64,000 nt of DNA from Termitomyces sp. T153 (Eukaryota; Basidiomycota; Agaricomycetes; Agaricales; Lyophyllaceae): positions 97,588 to 161,587 of the forward strand of contig JACKQL020000108.1 of assembly GCA_018296165.2 (NCBI GenBank), given 5' to 3'. The notes beneath the pieces are model-generated. The model did not search any database and was not told the DNA's origin. It worked only from the letters and a program-made list of their open reading frames with translations. Positions 49,201 to 58,396 of the stretch are shown here, piece after piece. A program made the position numbers and the translations under genes. Every line of letters starts with the position of its first letter. The first letter of the stretch is position 1.

Positions 49201-49925
49201 CGAAGACTTTCGAGCGCTGAGTCAGTTTTCGCTGAGAAACCAAACAGAAAGTGTGTTTCCCCAAAATTGGAGGTGACGACAGGCTCTTGGTGTTCCTCGA
49301 CTAGTAACGCTGAATTAGATCCTGCAGCTCCAAAGTTATTGAGCATCGCGATCCTTGTTGAACCGTTAGGGGCAGGATGCCAGGGAACGGACACAGAGTC
49401 AATCACGGTGTGGTCATTTTCAAGGGGTGTTATCCGTGGATTGAGCGTATAGAGGGATATTTGACGAGGAATCGTCTAGTGCTGAAATATGAGAAGGAGT
49501 TTCGCAAGACCGGCGGATCCTGATGCCGCCTCGAGATGGCCAATGTTTGCCTTGATGGAAGTGATATGCAGCGGGTTATTGACAGTTCGTTGAGCGGAAA
49601 AAACGCTTCTGATACTCTCTGGTTCATGAGGATCACCTGCTTGAGTACCCGTGCCATGAGCCTCGATAACGTTAACTCGGTTGGGATCAATGTTCGAGTG
49701 CTTCAGGACGCGTTGAAAAAGAGCGGCCTGAGTCGGTGCATGTGGATGGGTAATTGAGTGGGCGCGTCCACTTTGATTGACTTCGATGCCACGGATTACA
49801 CCAAGTATATGATCATTGTCGGCAACAGCGTCAGACAGGCGTTTCAGCACGAAGACTCCACAGCCTTCTCCTCGCGAGTAACCGTCAGCTGCTGCGTCAA
49901 ATGATTTACATTGTCCTGTGGCACC
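46294..49925 (-). pseudogene. Non-reducing PKS pseudogene: partial KS-AT-PT-ACP-ACP
   Basis: Minus strand, N to C: the second half of a ketosynthase ([52 protein letters not shown]) from 49925; acyltransferase ([14 protein letters not shown], the active-site GHSLGEYAA split by an intron near 48.68-48.73 kb, [13 protein letters not shown]); product-template domain with catalytic His (INGHSVGGMPLC) and Asp region (FIVHPVFSDTLLHVAGFV); two acyl carriers (LGVDSLMSIEAF, LGLDSLTSIEML). The domain set resembles basidiomycete orsellinic-acid-type synthases (inference). The N-terminal transacylase domain and the KS active-site Cys are missing. Further lesions: TAG 49476-49478 in KS, frameshifts near 48.93 and 48.35 kb in AT and in ACP1 near 46.77 kb, TGA 46927-46929 (CGA expected) after PT. 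No thioesterase follows; one lies at 39.4-40.3 kb. Confidence 0.88.
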
Positions 49926-51270
49926 CTGAATTGACGCCGAGTCTGTGATCGTGATGTCAGTTCCCGAGATCGGATGAGGTTAAAGACATATCCTCTTGAT
50001 GATCTAGAGGTATAATCATGATCATCTGTCATTCAATGCTCCAGCAAAACTTATCATCTGATTGTTAGGGGGGGAAGCGATTTCCTTCGGTGGCATACCG
50101 TCAACATCGATGCCCTGCGTCCACTGGGATGCATCATGATGAACCCCAGCAGAAGAAAAACTTCTGTAGTTCTGATAATCAACGCGTACGCGTAAACAAT
50201 GCCAACGCGGGTGAAGCCGAAATGGGTCGTCTATTATTTTTGTTACAGGTGTCCCTCACTGACTGACAAGCTGCTTCCAACTGCCATCCGTCTACCCTAC
50301 GCATAGAAAAGTCCGTCCGTTGAATGCCTTTTATTCTCACTCGAATTCCTCCGCACCGCTCTCCACGTCCTCCCCTTTTTCAAGCCAGGTCGACACTTTT
50401 GCACCAACCGGCGCTGGATTCGGATCTCGCTCTACTATCTCTCGATTTACGCCGAGGTTTTTTCCTAGACTCTATGCCGAACATCAAGCACGATCCAGAT
50501 TGAAGGAGGGCTTTATCTTGTTCTGTCTATAGCGAGGAGTGGGGCAGGGGAACGCGTCATCGTAATATCCTGAGTCTCTGTTCCGTAGGCGATGGGAACG
50601 TGGTACGTAGTCGAAAAGGAAGTAGTGCTTAGACTGAGGTTGATCTCTCCAGCAATGAGGGATTTCGCTCGCGTCTTGTGTTGAATTTGGGTCTGCGTTC
50701 ATGCAACGGACCTTACAAAAATCGGATTCTCTTGCCGTCGTCTATTCGTTGATGTGCATCTCACCTCCATGCATGTTGTAGCGCGTTCCACTGTACCGCT
50801 TCAAGAACGCCGTCGCGCGAACTCGTCGTTAACGTTCATCCTCCATGGGCTGCTCTTGCGCACGCCAAACTCAGGCACACCCTCGCAAAATTCCCTGCCA
50901 TCGGAATTGAACACCTCACGACCACACATCTCGTTATTTCCCGCCCGCCCTACACCACAATGGATGCATAAAGCCACCCGCCACTTGATTCCATCCTCAA
51001 AGATCATCGAAATGTCGAGGTCAAAGATCCCGTCAGGCAGGGATAGCGGGTAGTAGGACGGCGAGCTATGAATGGATCTACCCTCACCTGGTGTTTTGGG
51101 AGTCTCTATTTACGTTCAAGTGCAGCCCTACATGGCAGGCAGTGGGCGGGCGGACGTCCTAAGTCAAGATATATCGGTGTTGCGTGAAAGATGCGGGTAT
51201 CGTGAAGGAAACGTGGCAGGATCGCACTATTCATCGTCGAGTTTCCGCCACGGCTTGTCCTCAAACTCCC
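49926..51270. other. DNA replacing the PKS 5' end, no gene recognised
   Basis: PKS similarity stops at about 49925 with no upstream KS or starter-unit transacylase sequence. Several overlapping frames (50484-50702 minus, 50754-51053 plus) are open in GC-rich DNA but show no motif. Confidence 0.35.
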
Positions 51271-51730
51271 GCTTTCTGACTTGGCCCTTGTACCAACATG
51301 TACTCAACCCCAAAATCAACTGTACACTCCTACTCGTACCCCCGCTCTCCTGCCAGCTCCGCGAGCAGTGGGTACAACCATGTCCGGTCGTGAGGCACTG
51401 TGCCCTGTTCCGTCCCCCACACGCCTTACTCGGCCCCTAGTGCGTGTTTGCCCCTTCCGGCCTTCCCTTATCCAATCCTCCACTAGCCGTATGTTGTCCG
51501 CCTAGCCATCCCTCTACACGGTTCAGCCCTGCCGTTGCAGCGAACCCTACACTACAACTGCCCTACCCAACCCTGCCACCTCCACCTCCAGCACCTTACT
51601 TCGAGCCCGCAACACACCGCCAGTCACGACGCTCACGCTCCGCATTATACCGATACTGAGTCCCAATACACGCATCCCCTCCATGAACATCACCCCCTCC
51701 ACGCCCAGGTCAGTTGACACTAAACCGGCT
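51271..51730 (+). other. Pro/Ser/Thr-rich low-complexity coding relic (tentative)
   Basis: Plus-strand frames with proline- and serine-rich text (LPYPTLPPPPPAPYFEP, TPTRTPALLPAPR) succeed each other in different phases, as if one disordered protein had accumulated frameshifts. No domain, start or splice pattern settles it; it could be chance in pyrimidine-rich DNA. Confidence 0.2.
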
Positions 51731-52282
51731 AGATCTTTCATTACAGTCAGTAGCATTATACGCACGCAGGGCGAATGACCGAAAAATGTATGCAAAGGCG
51801 ATGTGTGGGCGATCGGATAGGCGAGTGGTGCACTGTTGGTGTTGTGCCGGCTGGAGGTCTGAGAAGGTAAACTCGATGTGCCGAGGATACGGCGATGGTG
51901 TTGGCCTCTCGACCGCCGGGATTAGCATCGGCTGATCGTAATTCTCGTGATGGATGCATGGAAAAATCTTGGGATGGATGAACGCTAGATCCTCCTATAA
52001 ACTTACGTCTTGAAATTGACCATAGACACTTGCCTGCGCGATTTTGGTGCTTGCACCGGGGCAGGAGGAATTATCGGATGGGCTGATGAACGAGAGGGAG
52101 AGTGGTTTTGTATTCTAGTCGATTGAATCAATTGCGTTCATCCTTTATTCATCCTTTATTGATATTGATGGATGCACACTACCTTGGCTCGCGACGCAGA
52201 ATAAAATCTCGATCTCGTTGGACTTGGTGGCTCCGGGGTGGGAGGGAAATATCGCCGTGGATAGGTGAACAGTGGTCGGTTT
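51731..52282. other. Intergenic DNA
   Basis: No gene seen. Confidence 0.3.
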
Positions 52283-52506
52283 CAGGATGTAGTCTGGTAT
52301 GCGTGAAAGAAGCAGGGGGGATCAAAGAAGAAGTGACAAGACCTCTCGTAGGCTTACATTGAATGTGAGCACTAACTATAACGTTCATCGCATGCAGGAT
52401 GTAGTCTGGTATGCGTGAAGAAGCAGGGGGGACCAAAGAAGAAGTTGACAAGACCTCTCGTAGGCTTACATTGAATGTAAGCACTAACTATAACATTCAT
52501 CGCATG
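52283..52506 (+). repeat. Two-copy 112-bp tandem duplication
   Basis: Units 52283-52394 and 52395-52506 are nearly identical (CAGGATGTAGTCTGGTATGC ... TTCATCGCATG), differing by a few substitutions and small indels. A recent tandem duplication; no coding role seen. Confidence 0.9.
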
Positions 52507-52719
52507 AAGACATCGATATTTGCTTGTTCATTAGCAATCAATATAGCTAACCATCGGTGTTCAATTCTTACGTTACTTCATTCTTGCAGGTCTGCTATTT
52601 CCCGCCTCAAGATCGGATAACATTCATTAGTATACACCAGCTTTCTCCGCCATGACAGGTGTGGAGTAGTGATTACGATACATGCATGATACCTTTCGAC
52701 GGTTTGCTTGGGGAAGAAC

Positions 52720-53150
52720 CTTCCATGTAGAAAACGACAAAGAAGGCTTGGCTTAGGTGTAGGTTTTCCGTTTCAAAAATCCTACCAGGGTGCGGTGTAT
52801 CGTTCTGTTTGTCGCATTTCCGATATATTCACATGAAGACACCTTGACCATCGCACGGAACAAACTTTCGGAAATTACTGAAGAGAGAACCTTCCAGCTG
52901 TGAAACGACAAAGAAGGCTTATGTGTAGGTATACCGTGTCAAAGTTCTGGTTGGCGCATTTCTGATATTAGCTCGGCCACTTGACACCTCACTCAGAGTC
53001 ACTCTTCAGTGGTTCCATTATCGGCGTGTATCTAATATTCATTGGCACATGCAGACATGACTAAGTATCCAATAACAACCCTTTGACGTTTGCTGCGGAA
53101 GGAACTTTCCATGTAAGAAACGACCAAGAAGGCCCAAGTTAGATGTACGT
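52720..53150 (+). repeat. Three diverged copies of a dispersed motif
   Basis: A block of ACCTTCCATGTAGAAAACGA type followed by CAAAGAAGGCTT and a GTGTAGGT element occurs near 52727, 52888 and 53098, spaced about 160-210 bp. The copies lie directly upstream of the small secreted protein gene; they may be an old tandem repeat or repeated promoter elements. Confidence 0.65.
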
Positions 53151-53271
53151 GTACTTTTCTAAATTTTATTGAATTTTGCAGTCTAGTCTCGTAATCTTTG
53201 AAATATAAAGCACCCGCTATGCACTCTTGATCCTAAGTCGAATTTCACCCTCAACGCTTTTTACACTATAT

Positions 53272-53623
53272 ATGCAACTCAAATTCCAAGCCTGCGTCAT
53301 CGTTTTCTTCAGCCTCACCCAAGTTGTTGTTGGAAGTCCCGCAGATACAATTATCAAGCGCAACATCAACTCTCCGTCTACTACTGACACAGCGTAAATA
53401 TGTAATCAAACTTCACATGGTAATATTTGCTGATTGTTTGATTAACTCTCATAGACTTGCTCCTAAAGTGACACCCGGAGAAGCCCACTGTGGTACATTA
53501 GTCTATCCTCATTCTTGCTGGAAGTGGACCACCGTGGAGGGTGAATGGTGCTGGACTGAGGAAAAGGTATATTGTACGAACGATGTTGATTGTCAAGATA
53601 ATGCACCATGCTATGATGCCTGA
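53272..53623 (+). CDS. Small secreted cysteine-rich protein
   Basis: Exons 53272-53393 and 53455-53623 join across a 61-nt intron to give 96 residues. The N-terminus MQLKFQACVIVFFSLTQVVV is a clear signal peptide with likely cleavage after VVG/SPA; a dibasic Lys-Arg follows (IIKR), a possible Kex2 site. The mature part has six cysteines (HCG, SCW, WCW, YCT, DCQ, PCY) and several tryptophans. The family is not recognised; size and composition fit fungal small secreted proteins acting outside the cell. An upstream TATA-like element (TATATA near 53266) sits too close to the ATG to be a normal promoter box. No lesion seen. Confidence 0.65.
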
Positions 53624-53785
53624 ACCGTGCCATTGGGTAGAGTAAGTATTTCTTGGGGTTGTATCAAGAAATTTGAAGGTGATCGATCTGTCAAGCAGCA
53701 TCTCCAGGCCAATATGCCGTCTGCGCTGTAACTACAGCTCTAGTTATATCAACCTTACGTTGTCATCGCAGGGGATGTTATATCA

Positions 53786-54190
53786 TTGTGCCTGAGTTTG
53801 GTGAATATGCTTTCTTTCTATATTCAAACCCTCGTTGTTCTCGTGATATCCTTCAAATTTATTTTCGTTCCTTTGCCAATGGTCTATGTACCCCCGTACA
53901 AGTCCCTTATCTTTCATAAATTTTTTTTACGAATTTGGCTCAATCCAGAAAAAATATTACTGTCTTCCGTGATATTAATCAGTGTAATAACTTTTGTCTG
54001 GTGTACTGGAACAACTGAAGATATTGTACCCTAAATCGAACTGCTCACTGCACTCAGGCTTGGGCCTCGCATCACTGTCACTTGTACCCTTGTGTTAGGT
54101 CTCATCTACCTATGCCTCGTTATGTGCAAGTTCCATCTGTATGAAGATGCAATGGAAACAATATTATGATCCATTGAACCAACAACAGAT
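53786..54190 (+). pseudogene. Fragment of the 58.4-60.9 kb membrane protein family
   Basis: Plus-strand reading (VITFVWCTGTTE, a stop, LTALRLGPRITVT, LGLIYLCLVMCKF) aligns with the segment MIFVWRTGTAS, LAALGPRLAITLT, LGLVYLCLIIREF of the minus-strand gene at 58397-60959. Only two hydrophobic helices and their loop survive, with a TAA (54032-54034) in between. It is followed on the same strand by a DUF6699 relic, the same gene order as the intact pair. Confidence 0.7.
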
Positions 54191-54369
54191 CGTAGCTCCG
54201 GAAAAACCATATCCTCCATCGGCTGAACAACCCTGACAAACCGGTCACACCCCTACGTACTGTGGCGATTTCTGTAACTAGCGATGGAGGAAGGCAAGCT
54301 GACCACTCAAAAGATCTCTAAGAGTGATGCAGGGCCCAATTCAAATCGACACGGCTTTCGTCCCGAGTT

Positions 54370-54830
54370 TGATTAATGGTAGTCTAGCAGGACGATCGAA
54401 CGGTTGAAGGTCGGATTATGAAGCGGGAGAAGACATTTATTTCCAGGATTCGCGTAGCTCGGAAGTTGAAGGTTCTTTTTCCTTTAATCATATGTTTTCG
54501 GATGCGAGTACTTTACAAAATATTCTCTTACAAACCCTCAGACCCATGTGTCACGTACGACCGACGCTTCTTTCCAGACCCACAAACGCTAACACTAACC
54601 CATCCTCGGATGATCTACAACTACATGGACTTCGTGCAACTTGCGACAAACCCGCCAGTTGACCAGATGCGCTATGCAGGTGTACCACGAGCTGCAAACA
54701 CAGGTTTATGCAAGGCATTACTTCAACGAGGAGTTGGGGAGTGGGATTGGGGAGAAGATTGTCAGAGCGTATGAGCGGAGGGAGCGGGATCCGGAAGGTG
54801 AGTTACTTGGAGCTTGGAGGATATAATATG
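54370..54830 (+). pseudogene. DUF6699-like relic, copy A
   Basis: Reads DPCVTYDRRFFPDPQTL, DFVQLATNPPV, then a deletion of roughly 25 codons and a frame change, MQVYHELQTQVYARHYFNEE and KIVRAYERRERDPEG. These align with copy B at 57687-58395 on the other strand. An upstream segment (RSDYEAG, with TGA where TGG is expected) also matches copy B (KDWRSDYGL), so the duplication includes sequence 5' of the domain. Confidence 0.7.
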
Positions 54831-55436
54831 CTTTCCGGAAATTGAAATCATATCCAAACAAATCTCTTCATCCCAATCAACTATGCAATGTCGTGCAGTC
54901 AACATAATACAATGTTACGGCAAAACCGACCGCCCACGTGACGCCCACCCCTCACTTTACACGGCCACCAATGCGAAATCTCTCAAAAGGACCAAAAAAC
55001 TGCACGTCTTCAAGAAGCGAACGATGCGCCTCAAGCAGCACTGCGAAGCGTAACGCTGGCAAAACACGCTCGCACAATTGGGTTCCGCAATGTATTGGAG
55101 GCGCAGATGGCTATTGATGTTTGCGGGACAGCAAGTGTCGTATTGGGGGTGTTTGGAGTAGGATGTGAGGTCGATGGAGGTGCTAGGGGAGGTGAGGATG
55201 GTTGATAAGGGACTCAGTGGCCGGAGAGAGGAGAGGTAGGCGGGCATCTATCTCTTGATAAGTTCCAGCTTTTGACCCTCCGTGTCATAAGAATAGCGAA
55301 GAGTTTGATAGCTCCATGCTGATAATAAACTCTGTTGGAGCGAATAAATTCTCCGGAAGCAAGCCAGATCATGAAAACAAGTGAGTTATCATATCTAGTC
55401 TCTCGACTGCTATATATATATATATATATATCCTGA
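54831..55436. other. Intergenic DNA with TA microsatellite
   Basis: No gene recognised. A run of about ten TA dinucleotides occupies 55411-55431. Confidence 0.4.
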
Positions 55437-55901
55437 TTGACACTTAAAAGAACTGCCGTGTCTCGAGCAACAAGCACTATCTCTGGCCTCGAAGAAGAAC
55501 TTGTACAACTCCAAGATCGGTACGAAGACCTCCTAGACATCAAAGCTGAGCGGTACAAAGCTCGACTATGCGTGGTGGAAGGTGAAAGAAGGGCTATTCG
55601 AAGAAGATATGAAGACGGGAGAGAATTTCGAAAAGGAAACAAGAAGGGCATGAATGAGGAACAGAATAAGAGGAGGCTTGAGAAGAGACTTGTGATGAAG
55701 AAGAGAGTATTAATGGAGATTGAGGAGGACGGAAGGTATGACTCTCGTTTTTGTTTCTATGATCATCGCTCATGCAAATCCTCTCGATACAGATCCTACA
55801 CCTTTTCCGTTCCCCAAGCCACTGCCTCTTGGCAGGATCGAGAACAAGGAGAACCAAACTCTCCCACCACTCACGTCCGCACACCTGCAATTGACAACTA
55901 A
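55437..55901 (+). CDS. Putative coiled-coil protein (incomplete model)
   Basis: A plus-strand frame encodes a charged helical stretch (ISGLEEELVQLQDRYEDLL, RYKARLCVVEGERRAIRRRY, NKRRLEKRLVMKKRVLMEI) with heptad-like spacing. The frame opens after an acceptor-like AAAAG at 55449 rather than at an ATG. A GTATGA...GATACAG segment (about 55736-55789) may be an intron leading to a Pro-rich tail. Family unknown. Coding potential rests on amino-acid pattern only. Confidence 0.35.
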   Translation: MTLKRTAVSRATSTISGLEEELVQLQDRYEDLLDIKAERYKARLCVVEGERRAIRRRYEDGREFRKGNKKGMNEEQNKRRLEKRLVMKKRVLMEIEEDGRYDSRFCFYDHRSCKSSRYRSYTFSVPQATASWQDREQGEPNSPTTHVRTPAIDN

Positions 55902-57686
55902 TTGCATACCTTCCCTACGGATTAGATGCTGTGGCTCGTATGAAGGGTTTATTGCCTAACCTCTTTAATAAAAGTGCAGTACCGTGTCCTCTACCCCAAA
56001 GAACCAGTATCCACAAATAATGCGAATTTCACCACCCCTAGTCCTGTAGACATGAATTTGCTTCACCTCGTTAATCGCAGACTGTGGTCTTTCTAATCAT
56101 CTCGCAAATAAATTCCTCGACTTGGTGGGTCAAGCAAAAGTGCCTTCCTCTTCACATATCGTTCTCGTTTCGAACAACACCATCTCTTCCTCTTCGTCCT
56201 CCAGAAAGCCCACTTGTCTTTAATCCCGTCACCGTCGCCCGCCCCTGAAGTGCCAGTACTCACATCACGCAGGAAATTGAAACTGGGTACGTCTTTTTGT
56301 CATCGCGATACTTTCGATTCGGTAGGCAGGCTGAATGCATACCAGGGTCGTCTCTGCCCCCGCGACAACAAAATGGGGTCTCGCCAGGGACAGAAGAGGA
56401 TTCACAGAGTAAGCTTCTCCGTCACTCTAGAATCATAATCCTCACTGAGCAATTTTCAGCCTTAACGCTCAAGGAGAACACCATTCCCACCCCCTTCACC
56501 CATCATCACACCTGCATTACCACCCTAGGCCGGGCGCACAATGCCAATAATGCCCATGTCCCCATCATCGATCTTGTCATCCGAAGCAGAACCGGATTCT
56601 CAAAGCCAAAGTGTGCGTTCCTCTTGTCTGATGACTACTGAACTCGTTCACTTTTCTAAACCTTTTCTCCAGTATTTTTCGCTGCCATTCCTCGACCCGA
56701 CGCCGTGTTCTATGCGTCCGGCTAAGACTTCACTCGTACAATCCCCAATTTAGCCACTCAAGCTGGGCCGGACCTTCTTGCCAGACCTGCGTTTCCGCAC
56801 GACCGAAAGGTGGTATCGAGCCGGGACGAAGAGAGTTTGCGGGCGAGGAAGCTGATGAGGGTGGCAAAAATCAGGTGACGACGCTTCTTGAACTAAATCT
56901 GCGATAGAGCAACGGGGGAAAAAAAAAGAGAGAAGGGCAAGCAAAGCGAAAGACGACCAGATGTGGATATCGAGGTAGTCTCGTCGACGCTTGCCAACCC
57001 TCCTTTGATGGCTTAAAAGCACATCGAAGACTACTCGGTGTATAAAGGCCGGGCGGTAAAAGTCACTGACTGCGTAAGCCTCTCTTTTTCCTTTTTCATA
57101 CATATCTTCTCATGATTTCAAGCCTAAGGACAGCACGACTATCAATTTCCGATTTGAGATTGTCCCTTCTCTGGGACGGGGAGTTTGATTTTCAACATGA
57201 CCAGGTCGTAAGGGGAATGAGGGATATAGGAAACGGATGGAAGCAGGGGATTGTGAGTATTGTCGTGATGTGCGTTTCTCTTTCACTCCTTTCCGAATTT
57301 CAAGTCAAACTAATAGACTGTTAGTATTACGAAGCCATCGACCCCCTTACGAAATGGCTCCAAGCTCCACTATGGTGTTCTCCACTCTCCACTCCCTTCA
57401 AATCGTCGTCTCGGGCATGGCTCAGGGGTAAGCTTGTTGTGTGACGATGAAGTAGGTTTTAACTCACCATCCCATCACTTTCCCATCCATTGCGGAAAGT
57501 TGTACCTTCCAAGGAAACTCAAAATGCAATCGCGTATAGAAAGGTCCATTTTTCAATCATACAGCCAGTATCGACATGTAAATCTACACGATTAATCTAT
57601 GATCTCTCCGAAGTCACTTCCACAATGATCAGTCTCTTCTAAAAGAAACCCTCGAGGCCTAAACCTTGTCATTACATACCTGTTCT
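55902..57686. other. Region with possible disordered-protein exons, unresolved
   Basis: Between 56.2 and 56.75 kb plus-strand frames rich in Ser/Pro/Thr (PSPAPEVPVLTSRRKLKLG, PPRQQNGVSPGTEEDSQS, MPMSPSSILSSEAEPD) are separated by intron-like GTACGT...CCAG and GTAAGC...TTCAG segments. They could be exons of one disordered protein, perhaps with the preceding coiled-coil frame, but a stop and phase changes prevent a model. 56750-57103 (minus) is open with no motif. Nothing recognised at 57.1-57.68 kb. Confidence 0.3.
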
Positions 57687-58395
57687 CATTGCGTCTGTAT
57701 CTCCCATAGCCCGTCCTTATTTCTGACAAGACCCACGAACATGATCTTATCCTCCAAATAATCCACCCGCCTGATCCCATTCCACTTCTCATTACTCCCT
57801 CACGTCCTCCGCTCGTACGCCCTCACAATCCTCTCCCTAGTCTCATTCCCTAACTCCTCATTAAAATAATGTCTCGCACCAATCTGCGACTGCAGCGCCA
57901 AGTACACCTGCATAATCACATCTTCCACCATGATGCCATTATCGATCTTCTTGTACACGTCAATGTGCCATGGAAGGAGAGGGTGGAATAACCGCATGTA
58001 GCTGACTGGCGGGTTCGTCGCGAGTTGGGCGAAGTCGATGTGGTTGTAGGTACGTCCGAGAATGGGGAAAGAGAGGGTTTGTGGGTCTGGGAAGAAGCGC
58101 AGGTCGTATATGACACATGTGTTTGAGTCGATGTAAGAGAGGGTTTCGAAAATTGTACGTTTGATTGGATCTTTAAAATTACTCGCCGATGAATCAGCAG
58201 TGTTGACTTCGATTATAGCAAGGATACAGAGCAGAACGTGCCATCGATACTAGTCCTTGTTCCAGGAATAATGGTCCTCTGTAGCCCATAATCCGATCTC
58301 CAGTCTTTTGGTCGTCCCGCAAGATGATCTATATTGTACTCTGTAGAATACCAGTCATGTTGATGTGTCTCCCCATCACTCTGAGAAACATTGCG
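57687..58395 (-). pseudogene. DUF6699-like gene, copy B, with a stop
   Basis: Minus strand: HQHDWYSTEYN, KDWRSDYGLQRTI, an intron-like gap, IKRTIFETLSYIDSNTCVIY, LRFFPDPQTLSF, IDFAQLATNPPVSYMRLF, PLLPWHIDV, NGIMVEDVIMQVYLALQ, HYFNEELGNETRERIVRAYE, a TGA at 57800-57802 (CGA expected), then WNGIRRVDYLEDKIMFVGL and a TGA stop at 57687. This is the DUF6699 layout of basidiomycete proteins of unknown function. Reading resumes in the same frame after the TGA, so only that codon breaks it. It begins within a few bases of the end of the membrane-protein gene on the same strand; a fused or overlapping transcript is possible. Confidence 0.62.
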
Positions 58396-58396
58396 A

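Noticed and set aside
56750..57103. 117-codon minus-strand ORF as a gene
   Set aside because: No recognisable motif, no splice context, and composition typical of chance frames.
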